From: Candidatus Zixiibacteriota bacterium
Lineage (GTDB): Bacteria; Zixibacteria; MSB-5A5; GN15; FEB-12
Reading direction: 5' to 3'
Assembly (NCBI GenBank): GCA_030619345.1
Contig: JAUXBO010000167.1
Coordinates: forward strand, 1 to 5,918
DNA: 5,918 nucleotides
Shown one piece after another: positions 1-4,994 of the stretch. Below the pieces are notes generated by a model. It was given only the letters and a program-made list of their open reading frames with translations, ran no database searches and was not told where the DNA came from. The position numbers were made by a program, and so were the translations under genes. How positions within the stretch are numbered: position 1 is the stretch's first letter; the number at the start of each line of letters is the position of its first letter.

Positions 1-2
1 AG

Positions 3-710
3 GCGGCCGAAGGCGGAACGCTTTTTCTTGATGAAATCGGAAATACATCGGTAGCTATTCAGGTAAAACTACTCAGAGTCCTCGAAGATAAGAAGGTTAC
101 CCCGATAGGTGAGACGGTGCCGGTTGAGGTTGATGTACGGCTTATGGCCGCGACTAACGCCAATCTGGAAGAAAATGTCAAGGCCGGAACTTTTCGTGCT
201 GATCTGTACTACCGCCTAAACGTGATTCCAGTGACAATTTCGCCCCTAAGAGAACGGATCGAGGATATCCCGGTTCTAATAAAGCATTTCCTCAAGAGCT
301 ACTGTGAAAAGGCATCGGTGCCTCATAAGCAGATTCAGCCAGAAGCGATGAAGCTATTGTGCGAGTACCACTGGCCCGGCAATGTTCGTGAACTGGAAAA
401 CACTATCGAACGAGCTATCCTGCTTGGGCGGTCAGAGAGACTGGGAATCGAAGATTTTCCTGAGAGTCTCTCAAGAGCCAAGCCGATCACGGTTGTGCAG
501 GCGGGCGATCCTGACGAGCCGACGCTGGAGTCTATAGAGAAGGCGTACATTCATTATGTTTTGTCGCAAGCCGGAGGCACCAAGAGCAAAGCGGCCAAGA
601 TCCTCGGTATTGATGCCTCAACTCTTTATCGTAAACTCGAAAAATACAAGCTCTCAAATCTGGTCGACAATGGTGGTGGTAAAAAATCGGACAGCAATGA
701 AAACAAATAG
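3..710 (+). CDS. PilR/NtrC-like sigma-54 enhancer-binding regulator (5' truncated)
   Basis: The 3' 235 codons of a sigma-54-dependent activator, which uses ATP hydrolysis to remodel RNA polymerase-sigma-54. The frame is open from the left edge, so the true start lies outside the window. Numbering from the first visible codon: Walker B GTLFLDEIG at 5-13, sensor I AATN at 49-52, the FRADLYYRL segment at 64-72 followed by SPLRER, and sensor II WPGNVREL at 124-131. A Fis-type helix-turn-helix sits at about 177-217 (GGTKSKAAKILG, then STLYRKLEKYKL). A short Asn/Gly/Lys-rich tail follows. Walker A, the GAFTGA loop and any receiver domain lie outside, so it cannot be proved to be a two-component regulator. 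Two pilin genes with sigma-54 promoter candidates directly downstream make a PilR role likely, but that is inferred from context. AtoC or NtrC-type relatives share every motif seen here. Confidence 0.93.
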   Translation, partial: AAEGGTLFLDEIGNTSVAIQVKLLRVLEDKKVTPIGETVPVEVDVRLMAATNANLEENVKAGTFRADLYYRLNVIPVTISPLRERIEDIPVLIKHFLKSYCEKASVPHKQIQPEAMKLLCEYHWPGNVRELENTIERAILLGRSERLGIEDFPESLSRAKPITVVQAGDPDEPTLESIEKAYIHYVLSQAGGTKSKAAKILGIDASTLYRKLEKYKLSNLVDNGGGKKSDSNENK

Positions 711-731
711 TCCCTTTTTCGAGCAGTCAAA

Positions 732-746
732 AGGTACGGAAGTTGC
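732..746 (+). promoter_or_regulatory. Candidate sigma-54 promoter of the first pilin gene
   Basis: AGGTACGGAAGTTGC matches the -24/-12 consensus TGGCACG-N4-TTGC at all but two of the fixed positions. The GG (733-734) and GC (745-746) doublets are separated by the required 10 bases. Transcription would start near 758, giving a leader of about 36 bases that carries AAAGG (781-785), 8 bases before the pilin ATG. Both this site and the second pilin promoter continue as TTGCCGA. The site lies just after the regulator's stop codon, where an autonomous pilin promoter is expected. No start site has been mapped; this is a motif call. Confidence 0.62.
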
Positions 747-793
747 CGAACTGTTACGTCAGATCGAAGATTGCAAAACGAAAGGCTGAGTAT

Positions 794-1222
794 ATGGTTT
801 CCAGCAAAAAGAATAAACGAGGGTTTACCTTGATCGAATTGATGATCGTAGTGGTCATCATCGGTGTTCTGGCTGCTATGGCCATACCAAGATTCATGCG
901 GGCAGGTACAAAGACGCGACAGTCAGAGGCCAAGCAAATCCTCAAGCAGATATATGTGAATCAGCGGACTTTCCGTCAACAGAGTGTAACCAATTCCTAT
1001 TATTTGCCCGGCGGTGCGGCTTCTGCGACTGTTCCTGATGCCTTTAGTATGATCTGGGTCCAGGTAATGTCAAGCGCCAGGTATACCTACACCATTGTCG
1101 GTACGGCTAATACGTTTACTGCTACGGCGGTTGCTGACATTGATGATGACGCTACGGTCGACACCTGGACGATGGACGAGAACGGTATCCTGACCAATAC
1201 TATTGATGATGTCTTAGGGTAG
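794..1222 (+). CDS. pilA: Type IV pilin, first paralog
   Basis: A 142-residue prepilin, the subunit of a type IVa pilus or a closely related pseudopilus. It has a 10-residue basic leader (MVSSKKNKRG), then a prepilin peptidase site before Phe1 of FTLIELM with the conserved Glu5, and a hydrophobic N-terminal helix ending near IPRFM. The mature protein is 132 residues and lacks cysteine, so it has no classical C-terminal disulfide loop. Its C-terminus instead carries an Asp-rich loop, DIDDDATVDTW, that resembles calcium-binding loops. ATG 794 is chosen because it gives a normal leader and has AAAGG upstream. An in-frame ATG at 743 would overlap the promoter core and lengthen the leader to 27 residues. 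The gene has its own promoter and terminator. It shares 42 of the first 52 mature residues with the second pilin. A minor pilin or pseudopilin role cannot be excluded. Confidence 0.92.
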   Translation: MVSSKKNKRGFTLIELMIVVVIIGVLAAMAIPRFMRAGTKTRQSEAKQILKQIYVNQRTFRQQSVTNSYYLPGGAASATVPDAFSMIWVQVMSSARYTYTIVGTANTFTATAVADIDDDATVDTWTMDENGILTNTIDDVLG

Positions 1223-1246
1223 CCAGCAGATGGCAAAGAGTATTCA

Positions 1247-1275
1247 GGCCCGCCTTCCGGCGGGCCATTTTTTTT
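1247..1275 (+). terminator. Rho-independent terminator after the first pilin
   Basis: A perfect 8-bp GC stem (GGCCCGCC at 1247-1254 pairing with GGCGGGCC at 1259-1266) closes a TTCC loop. It is followed by A and eight T residues (1268-1275). It lies 24 bases after the pilin stop, so the first pilin probably makes a monocistronic message. Confidence 0.93.
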
Positions 1276-1306
1276 GCTTCCGGTCTCTTATTTCGCCCGA
1301 CAACTC

Positions 1307-1349
1307 TTGCAGATTGCAATGGTCACCGTTCAGATTACCAGGCGCTGGT
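1307..1349 (+). promoter_or_regulatory. Candidate upstream activator region of the second pilin
   Basis: The 332-base gap between the pilins contains no credible gene. Between the terminator and the sigma-54 promoter lie two perfect 5-3-5 inverted repeats, TTGCA-GAT-TGCAA (1307-1319) and ACCAG-GCG-CTGGT (1337-1349). Their centres are 30 bases apart, about three helical turns, and roughly 150-180 bases upstream of the predicted start at about 1494. That is a normal distance for enhancer sites of sigma-54 activators. The two repeats differ in sequence, and arms of 5 bases can occur by chance, so this is only a candidate. Confidence 0.25.
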
Positions 1350-1467
1350 TCGATAGTATTCGACGATACGTTTGGATGCTTGTTATCCATCGGCTCAAGG
1401 GGTGCATAAAGCACGATTGAAAGGATTTTGGCGACCAATACGACTGTTCAAAAAAAGACGTGGCGGG

Positions 1468-1482
1468 GGGCACAATCCTTGC
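1468..1482 (+). promoter_or_regulatory. Candidate sigma-54 promoter of the second pilin gene
   Basis: GGGCACAATCCTTGC differs from TGGCAC-N5-TTGC only at its first base and has exact GG-N10-GC spacing (GG 1469-1470, GC 1481-1482). The predicted start is near 1494, leaving a leader of about 61 bases before ATG 1555. Because the first pilin has a strong terminator, the second needs its own promoter, and this is the best candidate in the gap. The adjacent sigma-54 activator gene supports it. Confidence 0.75.
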
Positions 1483-1542
1483 CGATAAAATCTACAGAAA
1501 TGACAAAGAACGAGAGAACCGTTAACCTAATTTAGAGACCGT

Positions 1543-1549
1543 AGGAGGT
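1543..1549 (+). promoter_or_regulatory. Strong Shine-Dalgarno of the second pilin
   Basis: AGGAGGT lies 5 bases before ATG 1555. It is a much better ribosome-binding site than the AAAGG preceding the first pilin, which suggests the second paralog is the more highly translated and possibly the major subunit. It also fixes the start codon. Confidence 0.85.
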
Positions 1550-1554
1550 TTTGA

Positions 1555-1980
1555 ATGTTCACAAAGTTTCACAATCGCCAGAAGGGTTTTACCCTGATCG
1601 AGCTGATGATCGTGGTTGTCATCATCGGCATCCTGGCCGCTCTGGCTATCCCGCGTTTTATGCAGGCCACAACTAAGTCCAAGCAGTCAGAAGCCAAACA
1701 GCTTTTGAAGCAGGTCTATACAATGCAGCGTACTTTCCGTCAGGGCGTTGTTCCGGCTACTTATGGCGATGATGGTGTCACCGCCGCCGCCCTTGGAATA
1801 TTTCCACAGATCGGTGTTGAAATAATGGCTGGCGCCCAGTATTCCTATACAATGGCCGCCACTGCCAACACCTTTACCTGTACCGCTACGGCTGATCTGG
1901 ATGACGACGCTACTGTTGATACCTGGACAATCACCCAGGCAGGTACGCTCACCAACACTATTGACGACGTGAATGGTTGA
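1555..1980 (+). CDS. pilA: Type IV pilin, second paralog (probable major pilin)
   Basis: A 141-residue prepilin with an 11-residue leader (MFTKFHNRQKG), cleavage before Phe1 of FTLIELM, Glu5, and a hydrophobic helix to IPRFM. The mature protein is 130 residues. It is a clear tandem duplicate of the upstream pilin: the N-terminal helix and the C-terminal block ending DLDDDATVDTW...LTNTIDDV are nearly the same, while the middle (about mature residues 53-90) has diverged. It contains a single cysteine (FTCTATAD), so no intramolecular disulfide is possible. A sigma-54 promoter candidate, a full Shine-Dalgarno and a strong terminator make it a self-contained transcription unit, as expected for an abundant subunit. 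Assembly machinery genes (pilB, pilC, pilD, pilQ) are not in the window. Calling it the major pilin is inferred from expression signals. Confidence 0.94.
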   Translation: MFTKFHNRQKGFTLIELMIVVVIIGILAALAIPRFMQATTKSKQSEAKQLLKQVYTMQRTFRQGVVPATYGDDGVTAAALGIFPQIGVEIMAGAQYSYTMAATANTFTCTATADLDDDATVDTWTITQAGTLTNTIDDVNG

Positions 1981-2003
1981 TCGTATACACTTGTGATAAT
2001 TAT

Positions 2004-2034
2004 AAGGCGCCCCTTTCCGGGGCGCCTTTTTTTT
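2004..2034 (+). terminator. Rho-independent terminator after the second pilin
   Basis: GGCGCCCC (2006-2013) pairs with GGGGCGCC (2019-2026) around a TTTCC loop. The run of T residues at 2027-2034 can extend the stem with AA at 2004-2005. It closes the pilin unit and separates it from the next gene. A longer reading of the downstream frame, starting at 1993, would run through this hairpin and is therefore unlikely. Confidence 0.94.
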
Positions 2035-2068
2035 GTCTACAGGCCAAACAACTCAACTGTAATAAATG

Positions 2069-2097
2069 TTGATTATGAACCGTGGAGCCCCGATAAT
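2069..2097 (+). promoter_or_regulatory. Candidate sigma-70-type promoter giving a leaderless message
   Basis: TTGATT (2069-2074), a 17-base spacer and GATAAT (2092-2097) match 4/6 and 5/6 of the housekeeping consensus. With usual spacing the start falls at about 2104, exactly at the ATG of the next gene. The only purine-rich stretch nearby, GGAG at 2084-2087, is 16 bases from the ATG, too far for a normal ribosome-binding site. This would drive the three-gene operon that follows. Confidence 0.42.
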
Positions 2098-2103
2098 CTG
2101 AAT

Positions 2104-4050
2104 ATGTATAAGTTTCTACTACTCTCTCTCATAATAAGCGTATCTCTTTTGCCCGGTCCAACCGATGCTCAGGACAAGCCGGAGAGCCGTGAAATGACCG
2201 GTATAGGCCTGCTTACCGATTACCTTTGTCTGAAGCCAACTGATCTCTCGTTCCGACCGGACTATACCGATCAGGATTCTTTTCGACTGGCCATTGTTTC
2301 TCGTCTGATGGAGCGGCCGCTGGGGATGATTGATTATTCGGCTTCGATCAAAAACGCCTACGTCAAACGGCAACCCGAGATTCTGGCCTCGTTTCTCTTT
2401 GAAGATATGGCCAGAACATCGCAAACGGCCCGTGGAGCAGCTTATCATCCGAGTGCCTCGGAGATGCAGCGCACCTACAATCTCTATTACACTGACCCTT
2501 CTTTAGGGCAGTTGCTGAGTAAAGCCGCAGTTCATATAGATATCATACTTCCAAAATCAACCAGAGCTGCTCTGGGAGCCCTTTCGAAAAAACAGCAAAA
2601 GTTTCTACAGAATCAGTTCAAGGAACTACTGATCATACATGAGGAAGAAGAGTTCCTGTCGATTGAAGCTATCGACTCACTGGACAAGGCGGAACTGGAA
2701 TATGCTGAGCAATTTGCAGAATTCGGGCTGGATATTAAAAAAGACCCGATAATTGCGGCTGGTATTGATATGGCCCGGGAGATGCTTCTGGAAGCGGGCA
2801 ATCTGCGGCAGATGATTCAATCCGGCTCGATCAATCCGAGTGAGGTTCTATCTAAGAAGGGATTCGTTCCCGATAATGCTGACCTGTCAAGCTTTCTGGG
2901 CAAACAACCAGGTTGGGTTATCGGAGGTACCAGTAACGATTACTACCACGGCGACTACAAATTCATTCTCGATTTTGGCGGCGATGATGTTTACGACCTT
3001 TCTTATGATCCGTCGAACCCGCATCCGGTCGTGATAATAGACTTTGGCGGCAACGATGTCTACCGCGCCCAGTCAGATTTCACTATCGGTTCCGGCTGTT
3101 TCTCAGCAGGTCTGCTGCTTGATTTTGGAGGAGATGACATTTACAGCGGGATGTCTTTTGGGTTGGGAGCCGGATACTTTGGTTTTGGTCTGTTGTATGA
3201 TGCTAAAGGAGATGACCAGTATCGCGGTGATTCTTTTCTTCAGGGAGCGGGAGCGTTTGGTCTGGGGATTCTGATCGACGAGTCCGGTCGAGACAGCTAC
3301 CGAGCAGCCTTGAACGCTCAGGGCTTTGCTTTCACCGAAGGATACGGCTTGCTGTATGATTCCGAAGGAAACGATGACTATTATGCTGGTGGCAAGTACA
3401 AAGACATTCTGAGATACACGGATCATTTCTATTCGTTTGCACAGGGTTTCTCAATCGGTCTGCGTCCGGTGTTGTCCGGCGGCGTGGGCGCTCTGATTGA
3501 CCGGTCCGGTAACGATAACTATAAGACCGATATCTTCGGACAGGCTTCAAGCTATTGGTGGTCGCTGGGTATGATCTATGACGGCGAGGGGAACGACAGT
3601 TATCACTCATTCCAGTATGCTCAGGGGTCCGGAGCCCACATGACCAATGGCATTCTTATTGATGACGCCGGGAACGATTCCTATTTCTCCAAGGGAGTAT
3701 CGCAAGGCTGCGGTCATGACTACTCCTGTGGAATCCTTCTGGATCGAGGAGGCGATGATACCTACACGGCCTACGATTTGTCGCAGGCGGCCGGATCGGC
3801 CAATGGGTTTGGTCTTCTGATCGATAACTTCGGCGACGATAGATATTTTATTAAGAATCCAAAGAACAGTCAGGGCTATGGCAATCCTCGTCGTGAATAC
3901 GGATCGATCGGCTTATTTATAGACCTGGGCGGATCTGACCAATACGCCGGCAACGGTCGCGATAATTTCTATTGGCGCACTAAGTCAAAGTGGGGTGGGG
4001 GCATTGATATCGAACTGGACCCGCCGGACAGTACGGGGGAGACCAAGTGA
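2104..4050 (+). CDS. Exported protein with GxDxY-repeat solenoid
   Basis: A 648-residue protein of unknown function. Residues 1-22 form a Sec signal peptide (MYKFLLLSLIISVSLL, cleavage likely after TDA, before Gln23). There is no lipobox. Residues about 30-260 are mostly helical and charged, with an acidic stretch HEEEEF near 180. From about 271 to 614 come repeats of the form [QIL]-G-x-G-x(4)-G-[IL]-L-[ILY]-[DY]-x-x-G-[ND]-D-x-Y, at least 12 copies with a usual period of 26-27 residues. The tail is Gly/Asp-rich. The repeats suggest a right-handed beta-solenoid, with the GxDxY turns recalling RTX-type calcium turns, but the spacing differs from the RTX nonapeptide. The likely location is the periplasm or cell surface. 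ATG 2104 is chosen because it begins the signal peptide; the frame is open from 1993, but that extension crosses the pilin terminator. It overlaps the next gene by 4 bases. No enzyme motif was recognised. Confidence 0.88.
   Translation: MYKFLLLSLIISVSLLPGPTDAQDKPESREMTGIGLLTDYLCLKPTDLSFRPDYTDQDSFRLAIVSRLMERPLGMIDYSASIKNAYVKRQPEILASFLFEDMARTSQTARGAAYHPSASEMQRTYNLYYTDPSLGQLLSKAAVHIDIILPKSTRAALGALSKKQQKFLQNQFKELLIIHEEEEFLSIEAIDSLDKAELEYAEQFAEFGLDIKKDPIIAAGIDMAREMLLEAGNLRQMIQSGSINPSEVLSKKGFVPDNADLSSFLGKQPGWVIGGTSNDYYHGDYKFILDFGGDDVYDLSYDPSNPHPVVIIDFGGNDVYRAQSDFTIGSGCFSAGLLLDFGGDDIYSGMSFGLGAGYFGFGLLYDAKGDDQYRGDSFLQGAGAFGLGILIDESGRDSYRAALNAQGFAFTEGYGLLYDSEGNDDYYAGGKYKDILRYTDHFYSFAQGFSIGLRPVLSGGVGALIDRSGNDNYKTDIFGQASSYWWSLGMIYDGEGNDSYHSFQYAQGSGAHMTNGILIDDAGNDSYFSKGVSQGCGHDYSCGILLDRGGDDTYTAYDLSQAAGSANGFGLLIDNFGDDRYFIKNPKNSQGYGNPRREYGSIGLFIDLGGSDQYAGNGRDNFYWRTKSKWGGGIDIELDPPDSTGETK
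2965..3945 (+). repeat. Twelve protein-level solenoid repeats of about 27 residues
   Basis: The D of each D-x-x-G-x-D-x-Y turn (or its equivalent) lies at protein residues 290, 313, 340, 366, 392, 419, 466, 493, 520, 547, 574 and 607. Spacings are 23, 27, 26, 26, 27, 47, 27, 27, 27, 27 and 33. The exact 27-residue beat from 466 to 574 equals 81 bases. A 20-residue insertion (about 429-444, KYKDILRYTDHFYS) interrupts it between copies 6 and 7. A column of Gln precedes the turns (380, 406, 447, 480, 507, 534, 561, 590), as in the polar ladders of solenoids. The repeats have diverged at DNA level, so the duplication is old. A degenerate extra copy may occur at 271-281. Confidence 0.85.
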
Positions 4051-4994
4051 CCTCTCGCTTCAAATATGTGATTCCAATTTGGATACTGGTAAGCCTTTTT
4101 GCAGGTATGACCTGCCTGTCAGCAAATGCCCAAACGTACACGATAAGCGAAATTGATTCTGTTTTTGTAATAGCTTCTTCGGGTGAAGTCAGATATCGCG
4201 ACATGGTGCAACCGGCTATCGATTCGCTGGCGGCTATGGGGTCAGATATAGTACCGCAGTTGATTGACAAGTTTACAACCAAGTCGGCCCGGGAACGGTT
4301 GACAATCATACAGATTCTGAAAAAGATCGGGTCGCCTTCCCTGCAGTATCTGATTCCGGCCCTGTCACGACCAGAACCACTGGTTGTCCAACGAGTCTGC
4401 TGGGCGTTGGGTGATGTACGGGATACGGCAGCTGTGAATCCTCTCATCAATATAAGCAGTCATGCCAGTTGGCAGGTCAGAGAAAAGGCTGTTGATGCTT
4501 TGGGCAAGCTAAAGGATAATCGGGCTGATGGCACCGCTATTTCATCGTTGACGGACTCAGTGGGCCAGGTGAGAAAAGCAGCCGCAGTTGCAATCGGTCG
4601 GCTCGGGACCAATGATGCCATTCGTGAATTGACTTCTGTGCTTGGAGACGAATTCTATGGAGCTCGAATGTCAGCGATGGAGTCGTTGGTCAAACTGGAC
4701 AGCTCTGAAGTAATTTGGGTGCTTTCAGATTCTATGATTTCTGCCAATGAACTTGTGGGACATCTGGCCTGCCGGGTGCTGGGGCAGATCGCGACCGACG
4801 AAGCCAGAGACATACTCTTGCTCCAGGTGGAAACCGGCAGCGTCAGGCGGCGGGCTCATGCCGCAGTCGCTATTGTCGCCAGTGACCCTGAGGATCAATG
4901 TGGATTTCACCAACAAATTCTGGAGTACGAGAGAGACCGGTTAGTTCGTATCCAAATAGAGTCCGCCATCAAGTCTGCGGATAGTGAACGCTAA
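4047..4994 (+). CDS. Exported HEAT-repeat protein
   Basis: A 315-residue protein. Residues 1-28 are a Sec signal peptide with a hydrophobic core at about 8-24 and an Ala-Asn-Ala cleavage site before Gln29. The rest is helical repeats of the HEAT / PBS-lyase-like type, at about 52-95, 97-125, 128-156, 160-187, 189-218, 219-248 and 250-278. The typical pattern is shown by VVQRVCWALGDVRD, VREKAVDALGKLKD and VRKAAAVAIGRLG. Such repeats form protein-binding superhelices, and no catalytic motif is seen, so a periplasmic scaffold or adaptor is the best guess. The start is GTG 4047 in the sequence GTGA, overlapping the stop of the solenoid gene, with GGGGGAG (4035-4041) 5 bases upstream. This arrangement implies translational coupling and perhaps a physical partnership with the solenoid protein; that partnership is inference. 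Confidence 0.9.
   Translation: MTSRFKYVIPIWILVSLFAGMTCLSANAQTYTISEIDSVFVIASSGEVRYRDMVQPAIDSLAAMGSDIVPQLIDKFTTKSARERLTIIQILKKIGSPSLQYLIPALSRPEPLVVQRVCWALGDVRDTAAVNPLINISSHASWQVREKAVDALGKLKDNRADGTAISSLTDSVGQVRKAAAVAIGRLGTNDAIRELTSVLGDEFYGARMSAMESLVKLDSSEVIWVLSDSMISANELVGHLACRVLGQIATDEARDILLLQVETGSVRRRAHAAVAIVASDPEDQCGFHQQILEYERDRLVRIQIESAIKSADSER

Noticed and set aside
697..789. A 30-codon frame (MKTNSPFFEQ...) starting inside the end of the regulator gene and ending just before the first pilin.
   Set aside because: It lacks a clear Shine-Dalgarno, contains the sigma-54 promoter candidate of the pilin, and its product resembles nothing I recognise. It is most likely chance.
743..793. N-terminal extension of the first pilin from an in-frame ATG at 743.
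   Set aside because: It would start inside the promoter core, upstream of the predicted transcript start, and give a leader of 27 residues. ATG 794 gives a standard 10-residue leader.
1244..1438. Minus-strand frame of 64 codons in the gap between the pilins.
   Set aside because: Its end runs through the terminator hairpin, it has no domain or signal features, and it lies where regulatory DNA is expected.
1500..1535. Short upstream frame (MTKNERTVNLI) in the leader of the second pilin.
   Set aside because: It begins about 6 bases after the predicted transcript start with no ribosome-binding site and no attenuator-like codon bias or hairpin. Eleven-codon frames are common by chance.
794..1980. 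Possibility that the pilins are electrically conductive (Geobacter-like) pilins.
   Set aside because: Phe1 and Phe24 are present, but the mature proteins are over twice the length of the short conductive pilins (about 130 residues) and the position-27 aromatic is Ala in both.
1993..2103. N-terminal extension of the solenoid protein by 37 residues.
   Set aside because: It would be encoded across the pilin terminator and would bury the clear signal peptide that begins at ATG 2104.
3103..3610. Two overlapping minus-strand frames (3103-3426 and 3332-3610) inside the solenoid gene.
   Set aside because: They are antisense shadows of the repetitive Gly/Asp codons. Their products are low-complexity and lack start signals.
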